DNA of 64,000 nt. Origin: Marinobacter sp. SS21 (GTDB lineage: Bacteria; Pseudomonadota; Gammaproteobacteria; Pseudomonadales; Oleiphilaceae). The position numbers were made by a program, and so were the translations under genes. Under the pieces are notes generated by a model. The model had not been told where the DNA came from. It saw only the letters and a program-made list of their open reading frames with translations, and did no database searches. Positions 16,907-24,886 of this stretch are shown here, in pieces (within the stretch, counting starts at the first letter, position 1; each line of letters begins with the position of its first letter). The stretch lies in the NCBI RefSeq assembly GCF_028369065.1, contig NZ_JAQNDA010000006.1, positions 124,001-188,000 of the forward strand. The letters are read 5' to 3'.

Positions 16907-18490
16907 ATGGGACAGATGCAGACGGAACTGCATTCCGACATCGAACTGGCGCTAGAACTGGTACGCCAGGCGGACCTGGGGGCGCTGCTGGCAACGGCTG
17001 CGAAACAAATCGAACAGGCCTTTGGCGTCAGTCGTTGCTGGTTGTTTGCGCTGGAGCCCAGCGGCCGGGCATTGAACGGTGTGGGGGACGCGGTCGACCG
17101 AAGCTTTGCTTGCGATGACTTCAGTCATCCCTTCGCTCATGTTCTGCAACAGGGGCAGGGGCGTGAGTTGTCCCGGGACGCCTGTTACCGCCTGGATCAG
17201 CCGGAGTTTCAGGCCCTGCTGGAGGTGAGCCGGCGTCCGCGCTCGATCTGGTTGCAGCCGGTGTTCGGGGATGGCGAGCGACTGCTGGGTGTCGCCATGC
17301 TGTGCGCCAGCGACCCTACCCACTGGCGATCGGTGTTGGCCCGCCCCCTGTTCCGGGGGTTGTTGAACCTGTTGGGATGCCGCTGGCAGCAGGCGTTGGA
17401 GCAGAGCGACCAGGCTTGGCAACGCCGCTATCTCAAACGCTCACTGGACCAGCTCCACAACAGCGAGGCGGTCCGCAGCCGTAGCGAGCAGTTGGCCGCT
17501 ACCCTGGTGGGGCCCTCCGAGCCGATGAGCGAGCTGCGGGCGCAGATCGTCCGCGCCGCCGGCAGTCAACTGTCGGTGCTGGTCCAGGGCGAAACCGGCT
17601 GTGGCAAGGATCTGGTGGCCCGTGGCCTGCACGACTATTCCGCTCGTGCCAGTGGCCCCTTCGTGGTGGTCAACTGTGCGGCCATTCCCGATAGCTTGCT
17701 GGAGAGCGAGCTGTTCGGACATGCCAAGGGCGCCTTCTCGGGCGCCGACCGCAGCAAGCAGGGGCTGCTGGCCCAGGCCAATGGCGGCACCCTGTTCCTC
17801 GATGAGATTGGCGACATGCCGCTGGCGTTGCAGTCCAAGCTGTTGCGGGTGCTGGAAACCCGCCAGTTCCGGCCGCTGGGCGCCCAACAGGAGGAGCGTT
17901 CCGATTTTCGTCTGGTGGCGGCCACCCACCAGCCCCTGCAGGCACGGATCGGCGAGGGGCATTTCCGCCGCGACCTGTTCTACCGCCTCAGCCAGGTGCC
18001 GCTCAAGGTCATCCCGCTGCGGCAACGGATCGCCGATCTGGAGCCGCTGTGCCGACATTTCATCCGGCTCTACCAGCAGCGGGAGGGACAGGGACCCATG
18101 GGCATCAGCAGCCAGGCGCTGCGCCAGCTGGCGGATTACCGCTTTCCCGGCAATGTCCGGGAGCTGCGTAACGTCATCGAGTACGCCTGCTTGCAGACGC
18201 CACCGGGAGACGACATCCAGCCGGAGGCGCTGTGGCTGGATCTGCTCTGCGCGCCGGAACCGGACGAGGGCGCCATTGGCTTTCAAGGGATTACGGATAC
18301 GCCGACGGGCGTACCAATGCTTCGGGACATCGACAACCTGCGCGAAGCCGCCCAGGCGTTCGAGGCGGCGGTGATTGCCGACCGCTTGCGGGCGTTTGGC
18401 GGTAATCGGGCCCTGGCGGCGGACAGCCTGGGTTTACCGAAGCGCACCCTGGCCCACAAGTGCCAGAAATACAACGTATCGGAGGCTTGA
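16907..18490 (+). CDS. vasH: T6SS sigma-54-dependent activator VasH
   Basis: A 527-residue enhancer-binding protein. An N-terminal GAF-like sensory region spans about 15-175. The AAA+ domain has Walker A GETGCGKD (228-235), the sigma-54 contact loop GAFSGA (275-280) and Walker B GGTLFLDEIGDM. The Fis-type helix-turn-helix is at the end (AFGGNRALAADSLGLPKRTLAHK). The contact loop is GAFSGA rather than GAFTGA, a conservative Thr to Ser change. In V. cholerae VasH activates hcp and auxiliary operons through RpoN; the gene order here is the same. TGATG overlap with tagO. Confidence 0.95.
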   Translation: MGQMQTELHSDIELALELVRQADLGALLATAAKQIEQAFGVSRCWLFALEPSGRALNGVGDAVDRSFACDDFSHPFAHVLQQGQGRELSRDACYRLDQPEFQALLEVSRRPRSIWLQPVFGDGERLLGVAMLCASDPTHWRSVLARPLFRGLLNLLGCRWQQALEQSDQAWQRRYLKRSLDQLHNSEAVRSRSEQLAATLVGPSEPMSELRAQIVRAAGSQLSVLVQGETGCGKDLVARGLHDYSARASGPFVVVNCAAIPDSLLESELFGHAKGAFSGADRSKQGLLAQANGGTLFLDEIGDMPLALQSKLLRVLETRQFRPLGAQQEERSDFRLVAATHQPLQARIGEGHFRRDLFYRLSQVPLKVIPLRQRIADLEPLCRHFIRLYQQREGQGPMGISSQALRQLADYRFPGNVRELRNVIEYACLQTPPGDDIQPEALWLDLLCAPEPDEGAIGFQGITDTPTGVPMLRDIDNLREAAQAFEAAVIADRLRAFGGNRALAADSLGLPKRTLAHKCQKYNVSEA

Positions 18491-19137
18491 TGCCCATGAT
18501 CAAGCGAATGGAATGGCGAGCCCTGCTGGGGCTGGTGTGGATGCTGGTCGCGGCCTGTGCCCAAGCCGGGGATGATGCCCTGCAGGCAGCCCGCAGCTGC
18601 ACCGAGGAACCGCAGCGTCTGGCCCGTCTGGCCTGCTTTGACGCCGTGTTCGGCACTCCCCTGCCAACGTCACAACGGCCGGTTCAGGCCTCGCCACAAC
18701 CGCTCCGTTGGCTGGCGGCCTACGCCCAGGAACAGGCGCGGACTCCAGAGGATGCCGTCATCTACCGGGACACCGGTGCCGCCGCCGGGCACCTGCTGAC
18801 GCTCGCCGCCTTGGGTGCGGTGCCCCCCAGGCCGTTACTCACGGTGCAGTGCCATAACAACATCACCGAACTGGCGCTGATGTTGGCGGAGCCGTTGGCT
18901 CGAGAGCGGGTGGAGTTGACCTTCGCGTCCGGCGACTCTCAGCTCTGGCGGGTGCGGGACAATGGCTATGTGGTTAGCGCGGGACGAGGGTTGCCCGCCA
19001 TTCGCACCCTGAAGGCGTTGGCCCGCCAGTCTCAGACTCAGCTGCATTCCAGTGAAGCCGAAGTCGACGGGCTGATGTTCGACCTGGCCGGCCTGGCAGC
19101 CGGACTCCGTCCGCTGCGGGAAGCCTGTGGCTGGTAA
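18490..19137 (+). CDS. tagO: T6SS-associated exported protein TagO/VasI
   Basis: A 215-residue protein starting at ATG 18490 (TGATG with vasH); a second ATG two codons later is possible. Signal peptide about 1-26 (WRALLGLVWMLVAACAQAG). The mature start has the VasI pattern of paired cysteines around a Leu-Ala rich helix (ARSCTEEPQRLARLACFDAVFG), and VQCHNNITELALML plus SGDSQLWRVRDNGYVVSAGRGLPAIRTLKAL follow. It belongs to the VC_A0118 family, accessory to the T6SS with no firm biochemical role. A Cys in LACF precedes the conserved FD. Confidence 0.9.
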   Translation: MPMIKRMEWRALLGLVWMLVAACAQAGDDALQAARSCTEEPQRLARLACFDAVFGTPLPTSQRPVQASPQPLRWLAAYAQEQARTPEDAVIYRDTGAAAGHLLTLAALGAVPPRPLLTVQCHNNITELALMLAEPLARERVELTFASGDSQLWRVRDNGYVVSAGRGLPAIRTLKALARQSQTQLHSSEAEVDGLMFDLAGLAAGLRPLREACGW

Positions 19138-19164
19138 TTCTGGAACAGCAGGGAAGGAGATGAC

Positions 19165-20586
19165 ATGCAAGCCGTAGAACAGCACCCCTATACCGATCAG
19201 GTGCTCGACCCGCTGCCCGGACATTCGGCCATGGGCGAGTCGCTGCAGGAAGACGCCACCCTGGCCTGGTTGGACGACGAGATCATGAAGGTGGGCTCGC
19301 TGGCACACACCGGTATCGACTGGCCCCGAATCGAGCGTGACTCGCTGCAGTTGCTGGCGGATCGCAGCAAAGACCTCAAGCTGCTGGGCTTCCTGCTGCT
19401 GTGCCTGCAACGGGGCGGCAATGGCGAGCGTTTCGCGCTGTCGTTGTTTCTGCTGCAGCGGGCGCTGACCAGTTGGTGGTCGCAGGCCTGGCCCTATCCC
19501 GGGGATCGGGGTCAACGGGCTCGCAAGCGGCTGTTTCAGCAGATATTGCAGCGGGCCCTGGGCGAGGTGCAGCAACTCAGTTTCGATGCCGGAGTCGGTG
19601 ACGGACGTAGCTACAGCCTCGATCTGTTGGCCAAGTTGCTGGTGCTGGCCGGAGAGCAGCAGTTGCCGGAGGAGTTGCTGTACGAGCTGAAGGGGCATAT
19701 CGAGCGGTTACCCGCCGCCAGCCAGGCACCGGCGCCGACCCTGACTCCGGAACCCGCGTCGCCAGTGTCCGCCGACACCAGCGACACGGCCGCGTCCCGA
19801 CCTGCGCCGAGCCTGGGCAGCCTGACCCTGGATGCCGGCGACGAACGGGCAACCCGTCAGAGCCTGCTGAAAGTGGCGGAGCTGCTGACCGAGCTGACGC
19901 CCTCCGATCCACTGGGCTACCAACTGCGCCGGTACGCCATCTGGTACAGCATTACCGCCGCGCCGCCGAGCCGGGATGGCGGCCGAACCGACCTGGCGGC
20001 GGTCAGTGCCGATCGGGTCTCGGATTACCGGGAGGCCCTGGCCAAGGCGCCGGACCGGGCGCTGTGGCAACGCATCGAACAGAGCCTGTCGGTCAGTCCG
20101 TTCTGGCTGGAGGGGCATTCGCTCAGCGCCCAGGTGGCCGAATCTCTGGGCCACTGCGAATGCAGTGACGCCATACGGTCGGCCCTGCGAGGCTTTATCG
20201 AGCGCCTGCCGGTGTTGGAATCCCTCACCTTCAATGACGGTACACCGTTTTTGCCCAAGGCCGTGGCGGACTGGTTATTGACCGCGCCAGGCAAAAGCCG
20301 GGGCGGTGGTGCGGAATCCTGGGAACAGGCCTATGAACAGGCTCGGGAACAATTGGCCAAGGAGGGGCTAGGCCCGGCCATGCAACGGATGGAAGCGGGC
20401 CTAGCCGCCGCCAACGAGCCCCGGACGCGGTTCTATTGGCGACTGATGGCGGCCGAACTGCTGCGGGAAAGCGGTCTGAGCACCCTGGCCAATCAGCAGG
20501 TTCATGATCTGCGGGAACAAACCCGAGAACTCAACCTGGACCACTGGGAGCCGGGATTGACGGCCCGATTGGAACGACTCGCCTGA
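19165..20586 (+). CDS. tssA: T6SS cap/priming protein TssA (VasJ type)
   Basis: A 473-residue protein. ATG 19165 is preceded by GGAAGGAGATGAC. The N-terminal ImpA domain (about 10-125) is seen in DATLAWLDDEIMKVGSLAHTGIDWPRIERDSLQLLADRSKDLKLLGFLLLCL and ALTSWWSQAWPYPGD. A Pro/Ala/Ser/Thr-rich linker (about 185-220) leads to the VC_A0119-type C-terminal domain with YQLRRYAIWYSI, FWLEGHSLSAQVAESLGH and EQAYEQAREQLAKEGLGPAMQRMEAGL. TssA proteins organise baseplate assembly and sheath extension. Order tagO-tssA-tssM copies vasI-vasJ-vasK. Confidence 0.93.
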   Translation: MQAVEQHPYTDQVLDPLPGHSAMGESLQEDATLAWLDDEIMKVGSLAHTGIDWPRIERDSLQLLADRSKDLKLLGFLLLCLQRGGNGERFALSLFLLQRALTSWWSQAWPYPGDRGQRARKRLFQQILQRALGEVQQLSFDAGVGDGRSYSLDLLAKLLVLAGEQQLPEELLYELKGHIERLPAASQAPAPTLTPEPASPVSADTSDTAASRPAPSLGSLTLDAGDERATRQSLLKVAELLTELTPSDPLGYQLRRYAIWYSITAAPPSRDGGRTDLAAVSADRVSDYREALAKAPDRALWQRIEQSLSVSPFWLEGHSLSAQVAESLGHCECSDAIRSALRGFIERLPVLESLTFNDGTPFLPKAVADWLLTAPGKSRGGGAESWEQAYEQAREQLAKEGLGPAMQRMEAGLAAANEPRTRFYWRLMAAELLRESGLSTLANQQVHDLREQTRELNLDHWEPGLTARLERLA

Positions 20587-20622
20587 CAACGGCGCACGCA
20601 CGGAACAACAGGACATACAGGA

Positions 20623-23600
20623 ATGGAAACCATGTGGAGAAATGCGTTACTGGTTGGTCGATGGCTATGGCCCTATCTGCGCAATGCCGCGCCTGTCACC
20701 TTGATGCTGGCGGTGATCGCAGTTCTGGTGGTCACCTGGTGGCTGGGGCCACGCTGGCAAATCAACCACGAGTATCCGCTTGCGGCCTGGCAGATGCGGG
20801 CGCTGGTTACCCTGGCGGTGGTGCTGTTGGTGGTCATGGTGTGGGGCTGGGTGATGGCCCGCCGGTTGGGGCGGGTCAATCGGGACAAGGCGGATCAGCA
20901 ACGTCAGCAAGAAGACCCCATATTGGTGTTCGAACGACGTCAGCAGCGGCTGCTGGACCGTCAGCTTAAGGCGCTGAAGGAAAGCGTGACGGGACGCAAC
21001 GGCCTTTACCGGCTGCCCTGGTATCTGGTCATCGGCCTGGAGAACGCGGGCAAGTCGAGCCTGATCCAGCGGGCCGGCCAGAGCTACACGCTCAGCAACG
21101 TCACCCGCAATGCCCGTACCGAACGCAACCCCCTCGGTTTCGAGTGGTGGATCGGGGACAACGGCGTGCTGATTGACCCGGACGGCGAGCTGCTGAGCCA
21201 GGCCGGCGCTGACGGTCGCGGCGAGATGCCGCAGCGGTTGTGGCAGCACTTCGTGGGCTGGCTGGAGCAGAACCGCCCTAGGCGGCCGCTCAATGGCGTG
21301 GTGGTCACGGTGGATCTGGCCCAGCTCACTACCGCCTCGGCGGAGCAGCGACGGTCCCAGGCCATTACTCTGCGGGCCCGGCTGCGCGAACTGATGGAGC
21401 AGCTGGGCTGCCGGTTACCGGTGTACGTCAGCTTCACCAAGATGGACCTGCTCTACGGATTTGCCCCGTGCTTTCGCCAGCTCAGCAAGGCCGAGCGCCA
21501 GCAGCCGTTCGGTTTCACGTTCCGGGTGGACGGTGCCCGCGACCCGGATGAATGGCTGGATGAGTTCGACGCCCAGTATCGGGCCATGCTGGAACGGCTT
21601 AACCAGCGTTTGCCCCATACCCTGGCGCAAACCCGGGATGGCGAGGAACGGGCTGCGATCTACTCCTTTACCCGTCAGATGGCCGGCATAGGGCCGGCAT
21701 TGTCTCAGTTCCTGACGGATTTTCTCTGTGCCGATGCGTTTTCCACCCCGGCCCTGGTTCGTGGTGCGTTCTTTACTTCGGTGTACCAGGAGGGGGTGCC
21801 GGAGGATGCCTTCGTGACCGCCGCCGCCGCCGGCTACGGCCTGGCCGCGCCTATTCAGTCGGCGCAGCGACAGGGCCAGTCCATCAGCTATTTCAGTGAA
21901 GCACTGTTTCCCAGTGTGGTGTACCCAGAGGCTGGGCTGGCGGGGGACAACCGCCGGGTGGTTCGTTCCCGTCGCCGCCGGATGGCGGTTGCGGCGGTGG
22001 TTTTCCTGGCGGCGGGCCTGGGTATGACGGCCGGTTGGCAACATTACTTTATCAAGAACGCAGAGGCGGCGTCCCGGGTGGACGCCGGGGTTGAACATTT
22101 CATCGCCAATTGGCGGCCGTTGGGGTATGAGCCTGACACCACCGGTCGTAAGCTGTTGGGCCCCTTGGACCAACTGCGGGACGCCACCCTGGCGTTTGGG
22201 GATTACCGGGACCGATGGCCGCTGATTTCCGACATGGGCCTGTACCAGGGTGACCGGGTGGGACCGAAAGTGGAAGCCTCCTATCTCGACATGCTGGCCT
22301 ACCAGTTCATGCCGGCGCTGATGCTGGGGGTCATGGAGGAGATGAGCCGGGCGGCGGACCACGGCTCCGAGCGGCTGCATCATCTGCGGGTACTGCGCAT
22401 GCTCTACGACGGCAGTGGCCGCCGGGAAGACATCGTGACCGATTACATGAGCGCTTACTGGCAAAGGTACTTCCCCGGTCAGCGTAGCGTGCAGGAGCGG
22501 TTGCTGCGTCACCTCGATTACAGCCTGGCGCACACGGATCTGGCGGCGATGGTTGCCGCCGGAGATCGCACCGCCGATTTGACCCTGACACCGTTCCGCA
22601 GCAGCGTACAGTGGGCCCAGGACGAGTTGGGCCGGGTGCCCACCTCGGAGCGGGTGTACCAGGATCTGCAGCAAGCCGCGGGCGAATCCTTCCGCGCTCC
22701 GCTGGATCTTGGACGAGAATCGGGCCCAGCCTTTGGTGTGGTATTCAGCCGTCTGGACCGCCATGGCCAGCCACTGCCCATGGAGTTGCGGGGGGAGGAC
22801 GATCCGCTGGTCATCCCCGGCATGCTGACCCGGGAGGGCCTGGAAGGCTATTTCATGAGTCGGTCCGGAGCCGTGACAGAGCTGGCGTTGATCGACGCCT
22901 GGGTGTTGGGACGCCGGGATAATGTGGACTTCAGTGAGGCGGACGAAGAACGGCTGCGAACCCAGCTGCAGGATCGCTATGCCGACGAGTACGTGGCCGC
23001 CTGGCGCCAGGCCCTCAGTCATCTGGATATCCAGCGATTCCAGGACCTGAATCACGGCGTGCGGATTCTGGAGAGTCTTACCAGCGGCCACGAACCACTG
23101 GCCCAGCTATTGCGCAGGGTGCACCACAACACCGTCTTGCTGCCCCGGCCGGCGGCGGGTGCAGCGCTGGCGCAACAGGCACTGGCACCGTCGTCCCATG
23201 ACCGCATGGCGCAGGAGATTGAGCGCCAGTTTGCCGATCTCAATCAGCTGTTGGCGAAAGGGGAGGATCAAACGAGCGGTCTGGAACAGATCACGGAGGT
23301 GGTCAGCAACCTGCACAGCTACCTGCGGGGAATTCAGGAAGCGCCCGACCGTGGCAAGGCGGCCCTGTCGGCAGCTCGTGCCCGCATGGCGCTGCAGGGG
23401 GCGGACCCGATCTTTACCCTGCAACGGCTGGCCGACCACCAGCCGGCACCCCTCAATCGCATGCTGGAAAAGCTGGCCACCGAGAGCTGGCGCGTCATCC
23501 TCGACCAGGCGGTGGCCCAGCTGGAGCGGCAGTGGTACCGGGACGTGTATCAGCCGTTCCAGCAGACCCTCGCCCGGCACTATCCGTTCAATCCGGACGC

Positions 23601-24213
23601 CGGCAGGGATGCGGCGCTGCAGGACTTCGAGCGATTCTTCGGACCGGAAGGGCTGCTCAATCGCTTCTACCAGGACAACCTGAAGTTGTTCCTGGAAGAT
23701 CATCCTGAGCATGTGCTGGTGTCCCGGCGGGCGTCGCTGGTTCGTCGCGACGTGCTGGCGGCGCTGGAAGGTGCGGATCTGATTCGGCAGGCGTTCTTCA
23801 CTCGTGGCGGCACCCTGGATGTGGAGTTCTCGATGGAGCCGCTGAACCTGTCATCGAACAAGCGACGCAGTGTGGTGAATGTCGACGGTCAGTTGGTGGA
23901 GTTCAGCCATGGCCCGCGTCAGAGCATTCCCCTGGTCTGGCCCAATACCCTGCGGGAGACCGTGGAAAGCCGGATCACCCTGGTGCCGACCCAGGTTAAC
24001 CGCTCGCCCCGCAGCCTGTCGGCCTCCGGGCCCTGGGCGCTGTTCCGACTGCTGGACCAGGCCGATATCACCGGTGTCAGTGCCAGCGCAGTGGACGTCA
24101 GGTTCAACCTGGACGGCGGCGAGATGCGGTACCGCCTGCATGCCGGCAGCAACACCAACCCGTTTACCCAGCAGTTACTGGCCGGGTACCGGATACCCCG
24201 CAGCCTGTACTAG
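20623..24213 (+). CDS. tssM: T6SS inner-membrane core protein TssM (VasK/IcmF)
   Basis: A 1196-residue protein of normal length. Two N-terminal transmembrane helices (about 22-42 and 58-80) precede a cytoplasmic GTPase-like domain with P-loop GLENAGKSS at 138-146 and downstream GVVVTVDLAQL. A third helix is at about 452-474 (RRRMAVAAVVFLAAGLGMTAG). The long periplasmic helical part and the C-terminal beta domain, which binds TssJ, complete it (WALFRLLDQADITG, NPFTQQLLAGYRIPRSLY). The P-loop is intact, so nucleotide binding is possible, as in IcmF-type TssM. Confidence 0.97.
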   Translation: METMWRNALLVGRWLWPYLRNAAPVTLMLAVIAVLVVTWWLGPRWQINHEYPLAAWQMRALVTLAVVLLVVMVWGWVMARRLGRVNRDKADQQRQQEDPILVFERRQQRLLDRQLKALKESVTGRNGLYRLPWYLVIGLENAGKSSLIQRAGQSYTLSNVTRNARTERNPLGFEWWIGDNGVLIDPDGELLSQAGADGRGEMPQRLWQHFVGWLEQNRPRRPLNGVVVTVDLAQLTTASAEQRRSQAITLRARLRELMEQLGCRLPVYVSFTKMDLLYGFAPCFRQLSKAERQQPFGFTFRVDGARDPDEWLDEFDAQYRAMLERLNQRLPHTLAQTRDGEERAAIYSFTRQMAGIGPALSQFLTDFLCADAFSTPALVRGAFFTSVYQEGVPEDAFVTAAAAGYGLAAPIQSAQRQGQSISYFSEALFPSVVYPEAGLAGDNRRVVRSRRRRMAVAAVVFLAAGLGMTAGWQHYFIKNAEAASRVDAGVEHFIANWRPLGYEPDTTGRKLLGPLDQLRDATLAFGDYRDRWPLISDMGLYQGDRVGPKVEASYLDMLAYQFMPALMLGVMEEMSRAADHGSERLHHLRVLRMLYDGSGRREDIVTDYMSAYWQRYFPGQRSVQERLLRHLDYSLAHTDLAAMVAAGDRTADLTLTPFRSSVQWAQDELGRVPTSERVYQDLQQAAGESFRAPLDLGRESGPAFGVVFSRLDRHGQPLPMELRGEDDPLVIPGMLTREGLEGYFMSRSGAVTELALIDAWVLGRRDNVDFSEADEERLRTQLQDRYADEYVAAWRQALSHLDIQRFQDLNHGVRILESLTSGHEPLAQLLRRVHHNTVLLPRPAAGAALAQQALAPSSHDRMAQEIERQFADLNQLLAKGEDQTSGLEQITEVVSNLHSYLRGIQEAPDRGKAALSAARARMALQGADPIFTLQRLADHQPAPLNRMLEKLATESWRVILDQAVAQLERQWYRDVYQPFQQTLARHYPFNPDAGRDAALQDFERFFGPEGLLNRFYQDNLKLFLEDHPEHVLVSRRASLVRRDVLAALEGADLIRQAFFTRGGTLDVEFSMEPLNLSSNKRRSVVNVDGQLVEFSHGPRQSIPLVWPNTLRETVESRITLVPTQVNRSPRSLSASGPWALFRLLDQADITGVSASAVDVRFNLDGGEMRYRLHAGSNTNPFTQQLLAGYRIPRSLY

Positions 24214-24271
24214 ACCGCCCACCACAAAGCCAAGGCGCCCCGACCGGGATGGTGCGGGGCCCTGTCACACA

Positions 24272-24280
24272 TAAGGAGGT
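24272..24280 (+). promoter_or_regulatory. Full-length Shine-Dalgarno sequence of the PAAR gene
   Basis: TAAGGAGGT is a complete match to the 16S anti-SD, five bases from ATG 24286, much stronger than other sites in this operon. Just upstream a GC-rich hairpin pairs GCCCCG with CGGGGC (about 24236-24260). High translation of the spike tip is plausible. Confidence 0.6.
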
Positions 24281-24285
24281 AATTT

Positions 24286-24573
24286 ATGGCCAAGAAACTG
24301 GTTCTGCTAGGCGACCTGGGCACCGATCACGAAGGTTTCCCGCCGACGCCGGTCATTGCCGGCAGCACCACGGTGCTGCTGGACGGCAAGCCCATCGCTC
24401 GCTTGGGCGATCCGCTGGCCATTCACTCCAAACCCAAGCATCCGCCCCATCCCCGGTTCGTCGCGGCCGGCAACCCGACGGTGCTGGTCGACGGCAAACC
24501 GGTGGCGTTGACCGGCGACGCGGTCACCTGCGGCGGTACCCTGATCGGCAGTGGAACCGGCGTCAGCGATTGA
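24286..24573 (+). CDS. PAAR-domain spike-tip protein
   Basis: A 95-residue stand-alone PAAR protein. Two PAAR-type repeats are visible: PVIAGSTTVLLDGKPIARLGDPLA with HSKPKHPPHPRF, and AAGNPTVLVDGKPVALTGDAVTCGGTLIGSGTGVSD. His residues in the HxxxHPPHP loop and the Cys of TCGG are the probable zinc ligands at the tip. It caps the VgrG trimer and has no effector extension, so cargo probably rides on VgrG through the DUF4123 adaptor. Confidence 0.94.
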   Translation: MAKKLVLLGDLGTDHEGFPPTPVIAGSTTVLLDGKPIARLGDPLAIHSKPKHPPHPRFVAAGNPTVLVDGKPVALTGDAVTCGGTLIGSGTGVSD

Positions 24574-24886
24574 AGACCACTTCCAGGCGGAGTGATTCAC
24601 CGCACGTTGGGGGCCGTTCCACTCCGTGGCCGATGGCGGGATACCCTCCGGGTGGCGATAATTTCTTGAGTATGGCTCCCTTGGTGTTCGTTCACTCTCA
24701 CCAGTTGTCTGATGAAATCAGCTTGGCGGGCCGGAGAATTTATTTGGTCAACCTCTCAGTTCCAGTGCTTCGCATTGGCCTCAGGGTTTCCTTCTGGAGA
24801 GTGGTGGTTATAATCAAGCGTGAGCTCAGGATGAGCCCAACTTATTGTTCCCGGTAGAGGAACCTGTTTCTTCAAGGATCGAAGAC
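24574..24886 (+). promoter_or_regulatory. 313-base gap before vgrG with a candidate promoter
   Basis: No credible gene lies here. A perfect -10 hexamer TATAAT is at 24809-24814; a weak -35 (TTTCCT, three matches) sits 16 bases before it. The vgrG ATG is 73 bases downstream of the hexamer. This is the first large gap after tssB, so the vgrG-adaptor-effector-immunity module probably has its own transcription start. The segment is less GC-rich than its flanks near 24660-24850. Confidence 0.4.

Noticed and set aside
21415..23091. 558-codon minus-strand open frame
   Set aside because: Antisense to tssM.
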